Assembly (NCBI RefSeq): GCF_011759605.1
Contig: NZ_JAAOYX010000001.1
Coordinates: 1,550,001-1,614,000, forward strand
Length of the DNA: 64,000 bases
From: Luteibacter sp. SG786
GTDB taxonomy: Bacteria > Pseudomonadota > Gammaproteobacteria > Xanthomonadales > Rhodanobacteraceae
Direction of reading: 5' to 3'
A program made the position numbers and the translations under genes. Within the stretch, counting starts at the first letter, position 1; each line of letters opens with the position of its first letter. The notes beneath the pieces were generated by a model. It was not told the DNA's origin. It ran no database searches and worked only from the letters and a program-made list of their open reading frames with translations. Positions 1-7,251 of this stretch are shown here, in pieces.

Positions 1-45
1 GGGCTCGTCGCCGTCTGACCCTGCCACGCCACGCACGCATGCCGC

Positions 46-73
46 GGGGAAGGCGATCCATCACGCCTTCTCC
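46..73 (-). terminator. hairpin downstream of the porin gene
   Basis: A 10-nt inverted repeat (46-55 against 64-73, one mismatch, 8-nt loop) lies about 30 nt past the porin stop codon. No T-run follows it on the minus strand, so it is a terminator-like or mRNA-stabilising hairpin rather than a textbook intrinsic terminator. Confidence 0.35.
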
Positions 74-101
74 GCGCGCGCAGGTCCGTGGGCGAGCCGA
101 C

Positions 102-1403
102 TCAAAACCGATAACTGAGCATCAGCCGGTTATTCGTCCAGGGCATGTTCCCTGGATTCAAGTTGTTCCTTCCGCCCACGGTGTGCTCCCACCGGTTGCG
201 TAGCTGCAGCCCCTTCAGCAGCTTGTCGAGCTTCCATACGATGTCGACGTAGACATCGTGGCTGGTGCCGCGAAGCACGGTGTCGTAGTGCGCGTACGAC
301 GCGATCAATTGCAGGTCGTCGTGCAGCAGGCTGTACTGCGCGCGCGCCTTCCAAGCGTGCCCAGGGCCCTGCTCCACCAGGCCACGCAGCATCGAGGTCG
401 TGTAGAGCGGGTCGGTGGCGTAGGTGTTGGTATACGGCGAGATGATGGCTCCCGCCCCTACCGCGTTCCGGTCGCTGTCGAGTTTGTTGTACGAGACATC
501 GAACTTTGCCTTGCCCACGCCCACGCCGGCGTCGACGCCCCACGCCGAAGCGTCCACGCGCTGGCCGGCCACGCCGGTGATCTTCGTGTGCGTATCGACG
601 ATGACGTTGTCGGAACCCGTCGTCTCTCTCACGAACTGAGCGCCGATGAAGGGCTTCAGCAGGGTGCCGGTGTCGATGGTGTACATGCCATCGATATAAC
701 CCATTCTTCCGAAGTGCTCGAAGTCGTAGTACCACGCCTGGGCCTTCAGGCCGTGACCGGCATACGCGCTGCCGAGAGCGGTGGTGCCATCCTGCGAACG
801 CGCCGACGAGGGCAGCGAGCCGTTGTTACCGTACATGCTGTCGCCGTGGTACGTGGACGGGTAATACACGTTGTCGTCGTTGTAACCGTCCGACGTGCGG
901 CTTTTCCAGCGCAGCGTGCGGATGGCATAGATATCCCAGCCTTTCGCCGGCTTGAAGTCCAGCGTGGCGCCCTGGTAGGAAGCCGGTATCACACGCGAAT
1001 CGGACCGGCCCATCCACGGCGTGTCGAGGTATTGGTCGCCGGCGCGGACCACCACCCAACGGTTTGCGTATTCCACGTAGGCCTGGGTGAAGCCGTCGAT
1101 GACGTTGTCCGGGCCCATCAGCGAGGCATCGATGCGCCCCTTGTCGTGTGACTGCGTGCCGAACGAATGTGCGGAGAAGCCCGTGACCACCGCGCTGAAG
1201 CCATTCACCTGGCCGCTGTGCACCGTGAGCAGGCCCGCCAGCGAATTGGAGAACTGATCCTTGCTCGTCGGGTTGTCATAGTTGCGGTCGAAGCGGTAGA
1301 GGCGCACCTCGCCGTCGACCCTGGCATCGCGGAAGAAGTCGTCTGCGTGGGCACCGGCGACGATACAGGCGAACGTCGCGGCTGCGAGGATCCGGCGGCG
1401 CAT
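102..1403 (-). CDS. OprD-family outer membrane porin
   Basis: A 433-residue outer-membrane beta-barrel likely to pass a small organic acid. Residues 1-20 form a signal peptide ending in AHA before DDFF. The body shows the OprD pattern (an early LYRFDRNYDN stretch, a WVVVRAGDQYLDTPWMGRSDSR segment and many alternating aromatic strands) and ends in a C-terminal Phe (LMLSYRF), the usual barrel-assembly signal. The chosen ATG at 1403 overlaps the symporter stop by one base (TGATG) and immediately precedes the signal peptide. A longer in-frame reading to 1547 is only a shadow of the symporter 3' end. It is the last gene of the pair with the symporter. Substrate is unknown. Confidence 0.85.
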   Translation of the reverse strand: MRRRILAAATFACIVAGAHADDFFRDARVDGEVRLYRFDRNYDNPTSKDQFSNSLAGLLTVHSGQVNGFSAVVTGFSAHSFGTQSHDKGRIDASLMGPDNVIDGFTQAYVEYANRWVVVRAGDQYLDTPWMGRSDSRVIPASYQGATLDFKPAKGWDIYAIRTLRWKSRTSDGYNDDNVYYPSTYHGDSMYGNNGSLPSSARSQDGTTALGSAYAGHGLKAQAWYYDFEHFGRMGYIDGMYTIDTGTLLKPFIGAQFVRETTGSDNVIVDTHTKITGVAGQRVDASAWGVDAGVGVGKAKFDVSYNKLDSDRNAVGAGAIISPYTNTYATDPLYTTSMLRGLVEQGPGHAWKARAQYSLLHDDLQLIASYAHYDTVLRGTSHDVYVDIVWKLDKLLKGLQLRNRWEHTVGGRNNLNPGNMPWTNNRLMLSYRF

Positions 1404-2752
1404 CAGTGGGCCACCCGTGCGACAGTGCCGTGCTTGGCGACGGGTTGGCCTGCTGCCGTATCCCGGCTGCCCTTCCCCACCGGCGCACCGCTGCGGTGGA
1501 GCATCCATACGCCGAAGAAGCTGACGACGGCCGAGGCCGCTAGCCACGCGCCCGGCATGGCCTTGTCGCCCGTGCTGTGAATCAAATAAGTGCTCACCGC
1601 TGGGGTGAAGCCTCCGAAGATCGCCTGCGCCAGACTATACGCCACGCTGAAGCCACTGGCGCGGACGTGCGCCGGCATCATTTCGGTGAGGCTCACCACC
1701 ATCACGCCCTGGTAGCCGCCGTAAAGGAAGGACAACCACAGCAGCACGGCGAGCATGCGTCCGAATGACGGGTCAGCGACGAGCCAGGCCATGGCCGGGT
1801 AAGCCGTGATGGCCACCGCCAGCGAGAACGTGGTGAGCGTGCGCACACGGCCGAATCGATCGGATACCGCGCCCATCAGCGGCACGAAGATGAAGTTTGA
1901 AATGCCCACGCACACGGTGACCACGAAGGCGTTGCGCGCAGTGAGGTTCAGCACTTTCTTGCCGTACGTCGGTGTATAGGCGGTGATCAGGTAAAACATC
2001 ACACTGGTGAGCGTCACCAGCATCACCGCGTTCAGCACGATCTTCCAGTTCGTGAGCAGGCCGGCATAGATCTCGCGCAGCGTGGGCGTGTGCGTCGCGG
2101 CACGCTTCTCGAACGATTCGGTTTCCTGCAGCGTACGGCGGATGTAGAACAGCAGCGGCACGATGAGCGAGCCGATGACGAACGGGATGCGCCAGCCCCA
2201 TGCCATGATCTGTTCCTCGCTCAGCGAGAAGCGCAGCACCACACCGAGGACGGCGGCGAAGATCACGGCCACCTGCTGGCTGGCCGACTGCCATGCCACA
2301 TAAAGGCCGCGCTTGCCGGGCGGCGCGATCTCGGCGAGGTATACCGAGACGCCGCCGGATTCGGCACCGGCAGAGAAACCCTGCAGCAAACGGCCGACGA
2401 CCACCAGCAGCGGGGCCGCCAGACCGATGGTCTTGTAGTCCGGCGTGAAGGCGATGATCAGCACGCCCACCGACATGATGGCAAGGCTGGCGATGAGGCC
2501 CTTGCGGCGGCCGTGCCGGTCGATATACGCACCCAGCACGATCGCACCCACCGGACGCATCAGGAAGCCGACGCCGAACGTCATCAGCGACATCATCAGG
2601 GAAACGTAGCCGCTTGCGTTCGGGAAGATCGCATGGGCGATGGCCGACGCGTAGAACCCGTAGACCATGAAATCGAACATCTCAAGGAAGTTGCCGCTGA
2701 CTACCTTGAACACGCGGCCGAACTTCGAACCGCCTTCTTGCACCTGTGCCAT
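1403..2752 (-). CDS. MFS metabolite:H+ symporter (MHS family)
   Basis: A 449-residue inner-membrane major-facilitator protein of the metabolite:H+ symporter branch, which imports citrate, tricarballylate, dicarboxylates, osmolytes or aromatic acids. The signature loop between membrane helices 2 and 3 (GFLMRPVGAIVLGAYIDRHGRRKG, residues 62-85) and the helix-1 motif NFLEMFDFMVYGFYA are clear. About 12 membrane segments can be followed. It is translationally coupled to the OprD-type porin and reads divergently from the IclR gene and the CoA-enzyme operon, so it probably imports the acid those enzymes degrade. Resemblance is closest to CitA/TcuC-type tricarboxylate carriers, but substrate is not provable from sequence. 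Confidence 0.85.
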   Translation of the reverse strand: MAQVQEGGSKFGRVFKVVSGNFLEMFDFMVYGFYASAIAHAIFPNASGYVSLMMSLMTFGVGFLMRPVGAIVLGAYIDRHGRRKGLIASLAIMSVGVLIIAFTPDYKTIGLAAPLLVVVGRLLQGFSAGAESGGVSVYLAEIAPPGKRGLYVAWQSASQQVAVIFAAVLGVVLRFSLSEEQIMAWGWRIPFVIGSLIVPLLFYIRRTLQETESFEKRAATHTPTLREIYAGLLTNWKIVLNAVMLVTLTSVMFYLITAYTPTYGKKVLNLTARNAFVVTVCVGISNFIFVPLMGAVSDRFGRVRTLTTFSLAVAITAYPAMAWLVADPSFGRMLAVLLWLSFLYGGYQGVMVVSLTEMMPAHVRASGFSVAYSLAQAIFGGFTPAVSTYLIHSTGDKAMPGAWLAASAVVSFFGVWMLHRSGAPVGKGSRDTAAGQPVAKHGTVARVAH

Positions 2753-2798
2753 GCCGTTCTCTCCCCGAGACGATTGCAGGATGACACGGCTTTAGCGC

Positions 2799-2997
2799 GT
2801 TCCACATATTGATACGCCGTACCGTGATGTAAAACAGTCAAGCAGAGAGGCCGAGAAGGCGTCAACAGGTTTTTTCGGCCCGTTCCAGCATGTAATACGT
2901 TGATTCGACTACTTATTTTGATGCGTTGCAGCATCGCTTGACGGCGTCTTTCGAACAGGTTTACGGTTATTTGGAACACCGTTTTGGATATTGGAAC
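2799..2997. promoter_or_regulatory. divergent control region with repeated GTTCCA/TGGAAC half-sites
   Basis: The 246-bp gap between the symporter and the IclR gene must hold both promoters. The hexamer GTTCCA occurs at 2799-2804 and 2882-2887, and its complement TGGAAC at 2972-2977 and 2992-2997. The last two copies lie just before the iclR start, spaced 20 bp. IclR proteins bind such repeated half-sites, so these are candidate operators for auto- and divergent regulation. This is inference from motif repetition only. Confidence 0.3.
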
Positions 2998-2998
2998 G

Positions 2999-3769
2999 AT
3001 GGACACCACCCTTTTGAAAGGCCTGAACGTGCTCGAGGCCGTGGCCCGTTCACGCGCGCCCCGTGGGGTCAGCGAACTGGCCCGCGAGCTCGAACTCACC
3101 AAGAGCAACGTGCACCGGACACTGCAGACGCTCATCGCCGCGGGATATGTGCGGCCCGGCAGCGTCGCCGGCACGTACGAGTGCACGCTGAAGTTGTTCG
3201 AGATGGCCAGCGGCGTGGTGGCGCGCATCGACGTCCGCCAGCTGGCGGATCCTTTCATGCAGCATTTGGCCCGGCTGACGAAGGAAACCATTCACCTCTC
3301 GATCCTCGAAGGCATGGACGTCATCTACCTCAACAAGATCGAGTCGCCGCAACCTGTTCGCGCGTATTCGACCATCGGAGGCCGGGCTCCGGCGCATTGC
3401 GTCGCGTCCGGCAAGGCATTGCTCGCCTGGCAGGGCGAAGCCGTGCTACGGGAACTGCCCGCCCGGCTCTCCTCGCCCACGCAGCGCTCCATCGCTTCGC
3501 GCGACGCGTTGCTGGAAGAACTCGGCCGCGTCCGCCGCCAGGGCTTTGCCGTGAACCGCGGCGAGTGGCGCGAGGGCGTGGGCGGTGTCGCCGCCATCGT
3601 CTTCGACATGCACGGCATGCCCGTGGCCGCCATCGGCATGTCCGGCCCGGTCGAACGCCTGCGCCCGGCCAGCGTTCGCAAATACAGCCAGCTGGTGATG
3701 GAGGCGGCGCTCGGCCTGTCCCGGTCGCTCGGCTATTCGCAGCCCGGCTACCCGCCGCTCGCCGCCTGA
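2999..3769 (+). CDS. IclR-family transcriptional regulator
   Basis: A 256-residue IclR regulator. An N-terminal winged helix (residues about 5-70; helix-turn-helix around RGVSELARELELTKSNVHRTL) precedes the effector-binding IclR domain (about 80-250), which contains the family segment TIGGRAPAHCVASGKALLAW. IclR proteins respond to small organic acids and typically control adjacent catabolic operons. The ATG at 2999 gives the normal family N-terminus; a TTG five codons upstream is an alternative. It sits 22 bp before the CoA-transferase gene in the same direction and diverges from the symporter/porin pair, so it is probably the local regulator of both. Confidence 0.9.
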   Translation: MDTTLLKGLNVLEAVARSRAPRGVSELARELELTKSNVHRTLQTLIAAGYVRPGSVAGTYECTLKLFEMASGVVARIDVRQLADPFMQHLARLTKETIHLSILEGMDVIYLNKIESPQPVRAYSTIGGRAPAHCVASGKALLAWQGEAVLRELPARLSSPTQRSIASRDALLEELGRVRRQGFAVNRGEWREGVGGVAAIVFDMHGMPVAAIGMSGPVERLRPASVRKYSQLVMEAALGLSRSLGYSQPGYPPLAA

Positions 3770-3791
3770 ACTTACCTGAGGAGTACCCCAC

Positions 3792-4952
3792 GTGCAGCCT
3801 TTGAAAGGCATTCGAGTCGTCGAGTTCTGCAGCGTCGCCGCAGGCCCCTTCTGCGCCATGTTGCTGGCCGACATGGGCGCCGACGTCATCAAGGTGGAAC
3901 ACCCGGAGGGCGGCGACAGCATGCGCGCCTGGCCCCCCATGAGCGAAGGCTTCAGCGAGAACTTCGCGTCGGTGAATCGCAACAAGCGCTCCGTCGCGCT
4001 CAACCTCAAGGACCCCGACGACAACGCCCGTGCCCGCGAACTCGCCGCCGGTGCCGACGTCGTCATAGAAAACAACCGTCCCGGTGTCATGGCCCGACTC
4101 GGGCTGGATTTCGCCACGCTCTCGGCGATCAATTCGAAGCTGGTCTACTGCTCTATTTCGGCCTTCGGACAGGATGGCCCGCGTGCGGGCGAAGCCGGCT
4201 TCGACCTCACCATCCAGGCCATGGCCGGCGTCATGAGCGTCACCGGCGAGGAAGGTGGCGCACCCGTGAAGTGCGGCGTGCCGCTTTCCGATTTCGCCAC
4301 GGGCCTGTATGCGGCCTTCGCCGTCGCCAGCGCGCTGCGCGATGTGCGTGAGCACGGCAAGGGCACGCATATCGATGCCTCGATGTTCGGCGCCTCGCTC
4401 GCCGTGGGCGCGCTGCAGACCAGCCAGTACTTCGGCAGTGGCATCGACCCGGTGAAGCTGGGCTCGGCGCACCCGCGCAACGCGCCCTATCAGGCGTTCA
4501 AGGTGGCCGATGGCTATGTGGCCATGGCCGCGGGCAACAACGCGCTGTTCCGGTCGGCTGCCGCCGCCATCGGCCGCGAAGACCTTGCCGGCCTCGAACG
4601 TTTCGGTTCCACCGCGTTGCGGGCGCAGCACCAGGCTGAGCTGAAGCAGATTTTCGAATCGGTATTCGAGACGCTTTCGGTGCCGCAGGTGCTGACCATG
4701 TTCCGCGAGACGGGTGTTCCGTGCGCCCCGATCAACAGCTACAGCGATGCGCTGGCCGACGAGCAGGTGGCGTTCATGGGCTGGGTGCAACCGCTTGAAC
4801 TGCCCTCGGGCGTCGTCACCCGCACGTTCGCCTCGCCGTTGCGCTTCGATGGCCAGGGCCAGCCGATCTACCGCCGGCCGCCCGCGCTGGGCGAGCACAA
4901 CGCGGAGATCTTCGGCGACGCGCTCGCCACGGCGGAGGCCCGCCATGGGTGA
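3792..4952 (+). CDS. CaiB/BaiF-type class III CoA-transferase
   Basis: A 386-residue CoA-transferase III protein. These enzymes move CoA between carboxylic acids or, in the racemase branch, epimerise alpha-methyl acyl-CoAs. The N-terminal LKGIRVVEFCSVAAGPFCAMLLADMGADVIKVE block, the NRNKRSVALNLKD block and GEAGFDLTIQAMAG with a candidate catalytic Asp138 are typical. Translation starts at a GTG behind a GAGGAG-like ribosome site. It is first in a tight + strand operon, its end overlapping the crotonase start by 8 bp. Donor and acceptor acids are unknown. Confidence 0.88.
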   Translation: MQPLKGIRVVEFCSVAAGPFCAMLLADMGADVIKVEHPEGGDSMRAWPPMSEGFSENFASVNRNKRSVALNLKDPDDNARARELAAGADVVIENNRPGVMARLGLDFATLSAINSKLVYCSISAFGQDGPRAGEAGFDLTIQAMAGVMSVTGEEGGAPVKCGVPLSDFATGLYAAFAVASALRDVREHGKGTHIDASMFGASLAVGALQTSQYFGSGIDPVKLGSAHPRNAPYQAFKVADGYVAMAAGNNALFRSAAAAIGREDLAGLERFGSTALRAQHQAELKQIFESVFETLSVPQVLTMFRETGVPCAPINSYSDALADEQVAFMGWVQPLELPSGVVTRTFASPLRFDGQGQPIYRRPPALGEHNAEIFGDALATAEARHG

Positions 4953-5670
4953 GTTGCTGGCACGGCGCGGCGATGGCGTGCTCGAACTGACGCTCAACCG
5001 CCCGGAAAAGATGAACGCGCTATCCGCCTCGCTGGTGGATGCGTTGCACGCGGAACTCGACGCCGCGGACGCCGACGGCACGCGCCTCGTCGTGTTCCGT
5101 GGCGAAGGCAAGAACCTCTCCGCCGGCTTCGATTTCGGCGGCTACGACGCGCAGAGCGACGGCGATCTGGTGCTGCGCTTCCTCCGCATCGAGCAGTTGC
5201 TGCAGCGCGTGTTCCACGCCCGTTACGACACGTTGGCGTTCGCACATGGTCGCAACTTTGGTGCCGGCGTCGATCTGTTCGCCGTATGCAACCGCCGCGT
5301 GGCCACACCCGATGCATCGTTCCGCATGCCGGGGCTGGGTTTCGGCCTCGTGCTCGGTAGCCGCCGCTTTGCGGGCCTGGTGGGTGAAAGCTGGGCCCGC
5401 CTGGTGTTGCAGGAAGGCATCACGTTCGCTGGAGTGGAGGCGCATGCGCGTGGCTTCGTCACTGCGCTGGCCGATCAAGCTGGCTGGGCCTCCGAGCGCG
5501 AGCGCGCGGACACCGCCCGCCGAAGCCTTGGCGACGATGCCACCACGCGGCTGTTCCGCGTCACCCATACCGATACCCGCGCGGCCGACATGGCCGAACT
5601 CGTCGCTTCCGCCGCACGGCCTGGCCTGCAGGGCCGCCTGCGTGCCTACCGCGAAGCGCTGGGCAAATAA
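4945..5670 (+). CDS. crotonase-fold protein lacking both hydratase glutamates
   Basis: A 241-residue enoyl-CoA hydratase/isomerase-superfamily protein. The ELTLNRPEKMNALS start and the first oxyanion-hole motif (NLSAGFD, residues 58-63) are intact. The two acid/base glutamates of classic hydratases are not: the GGGcE position reads GAGVD (Asp110) and the PE position reads PG (Gly130). It therefore is unlikely to be an ordinary 2-enoyl-CoA hydratase. Other crotonase-fold activities (thioester or C-C bond hydrolysis, isomerisation, decarboxylation) are possible. The ATG overlaps the upstream CoA-transferase end by 8 bp, and the next gene follows after 17 bp. Confidence 0.82.
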   Translation: MGELLARRGDGVLELTLNRPEKMNALSASLVDALHAELDAADADGTRLVVFRGEGKNLSAGFDFGGYDAQSDGDLVLRFLRIEQLLQRVFHARYDTLAFAHGRNFGAGVDLFAVCNRRVATPDASFRMPGLGFGLVLGSRRFAGLVGESWARLVLQEGITFAGVEAHARGFVTALADQAGWASERERADTARRSLGDDATTRLFRVTHTDTRAADMAELVASAARPGLQGRLRAYREALGK

Positions 5671-5687
5671 GTTACCGGAGGACACCC

Positions 5688-6509
5688 GTGAGCACGTCCA
5701 AGATCATCCCGCTCGGCGAACTGACATCGCAGGTCGCCAACGGCAGCTCCCTCGCGCTCGGTGGCAGTTTCCTGCACCGCGGCCCGTTCGCCTTCGTCCG
5801 TGAGCTGATCCGCCAGGGCAAGCGCGACCTCGAAATCATCAAGCAAAGCCCCGGCTACGACATCGATATCCTGTGCCGCGCGGGCTGTGTGCGCCGCACA
5901 CGCGCCGGCATCGTGGCGATGGAAGGCAATTTTGGCCTCGCGCCCTATTACCGCAAGGCGGTGGAAAAGAAAGAGATCGAACTGGAAGAACACGCCTGTG
6001 CCAGCCTCACCGCCGGACTTCGCGCGTCCGCCTTCGGCGTGCCGTTCCAGCCCTGTGGCGGCCTGCACGGTTCCGCATTGCCCGAACTCAATGGTTGGCA
6101 GAAGGTTGCAGACCCCTACGGCACCGGTGAAGCCGTGTACGTCATCCCGAGGATCACGCCGGACTTCGCGGTGATCCACGCCAATGAGGTAAGCCCCGAG
6201 GGCGACGTGCGCGTGTTCGGCACCTCGCACTGGGACCGGATCATGTCGCGTTCCGCGAAGCGCGTGCTGGTGATCGCCGAGCGCATTGCCAGCAGTGAAT
6301 CCTTCGCAAGCCAGCCCGAGCTGACACTCATCCCGCACTTCCTTGTGGACGCCGTCGCCGTCGTGCCCAGGGGCGCATGGCCGGGCTCGTGCTGGCCGCA
6401 TTACGAAGTGGACTACCCCGCCGTGGAGGCCTACCTGCCCGACGGCGCCGACGTGCTCGCCGCCCATCTTGCCGCCGCCCCGGAAGCCCAGGAGGCCGCC
6501 CATGCGTGA
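5688..6509 (+). CDS. CoA-transferase family I, subunit A (glutaconate CoA-transferase/IpdA-like)
   Basis: A 273-residue alpha subunit of the class I CoA-transferase superfamily, resembling GctA and the steroid-ring hydrolase subunit IpdA. The glycine-rich N-terminal SSLALGGSFLHRGPFAFV and the TAGLRASAFGVPFQPCGG segment are family features. A run of acidic residues at 98-101 (ELEE) precedes the latter, in the neighbourhood where I recall the IpdA catalytic Glu lying; an alignment is needed to confirm. It starts at a GTG behind a strong GGAGGA ribosome site. Its 3' end carries AGGAGG (6490-6495), serving the overlapping subunit B gene. Confidence 0.82.
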   Translation: MSTSKIIPLGELTSQVANGSSLALGGSFLHRGPFAFVRELIRQGKRDLEIIKQSPGYDIDILCRAGCVRRTRAGIVAMEGNFGLAPYYRKAVEKKEIELEEHACASLTAGLRASAFGVPFQPCGGLHGSALPELNGWQKVADPYGTGEAVYVIPRITPDFAVIHANEVSPEGDVRVFGTSHWDRIMSRSAKRVLVIAERIASSESFASQPELTLIPHFLVDAVAVVPRGAWPGSCWPHYEVDYPAVEAYLPDGADVLAAHLAAAPEAQEAAHA

Positions 6510-7251
6510 GTCGTGGTCGCCGTTCTCGTTCATCGTGACGAACCTCGCCCGCTTCGTGCGCCCGCATGAGGTGACCTTCAGCGGTGTGAATTCCACGCTG
6601 CCGATGCTTGCCTGCCTGCTGGCCAAGCGCGCGTACGATTTCGAGTTCACGTACATCAACGTGGCCGGCGGCGTCGATCCGCAGCCGTCGTCCATTCCCA
6701 TTTCCAGTTCGGATCCCGTGCTGGCGGAAGGCTCGCGTTCGATCTTCTCGAACGAGGACTTCTACGATCTGTGCACGCGTGGCGAAATGGACCTCTGCTT
6801 CCTCGGCGCCGCGCAGGTCGACGGCCTGGGCCAGACGAACGTTTCGAGCATCGGCGACTGGCATAACCCCAAGGTGCGCCTTCCCGGTGGCGGCGGCGGC
6901 GCGGTGATGCTGCCGACGGCGCGCCGTGCCGTTACATGGCGCACCGAGCACTCGCGCCGCACGATGGTGGAGAAGCTCGACTTCCTCACCGCGGCAGGTG
7001 GCATGGCCGGTGTGGTCACGCCCATCGCCGTTTTCGTAAAACGCGACGGCCGTCTGGCATTGCAGTCGTGGCACCCCGAGAGCTCGCTCGACGAAGTGCG
7101 TGCCCGCACGGCTTTCACCTTCGATGCCGAGGGTGCGGGCCCAGCGGAGCCTCCGACCGGGCGTGAGCGCGATGCGCTGCGCTCCCTCGATCCCACCGGC
7201 ACTTTCGAACGCGACGCGGGCGTGCGGCTGCGCCCCGAGGCGGCCGCATGA
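6502..7251 (+). CDS. CoA-transferase family I, subunit B (IpdB-like, catalytic Glu missing)
   Basis: A 249-residue beta subunit of the same superfamily, encoded in an 8-bp overlap with subunit A, so the two are made together. Family features include FSGVNSTLPMLACLLAKR and the DLCFLGAAQVDGLGQTNVSSIGDW block. True CoA-transferases form a glutamyl-CoA thioester on a Glu in a short E-(A/S/T)-G motif; here the equivalent stretch reads NVAGGVDPQP, with Val54 where the Glu should be. That loss is what distinguishes the IpdAB hydrolases from transferases in established work. Hydrolase activity is therefore the better guess, but it is unproven. Confidence 0.8.
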   Translation: MRESWSPFSFIVTNLARFVRPHEVTFSGVNSTLPMLACLLAKRAYDFEFTYINVAGGVDPQPSSIPISSSDPVLAEGSRSIFSNEDFYDLCTRGEMDLCFLGAAQVDGLGQTNVSSIGDWHNPKVRLPGGGGGAVMLPTARRAVTWRTEHSRRTMVEKLDFLTAAGGMAGVVTPIAVFVKRDGRLALQSWHPESSLDEVRARTAFTFDAEGAGPAEPPTGRERDALRSLDPTGTFERDAGVRLRPEAAA

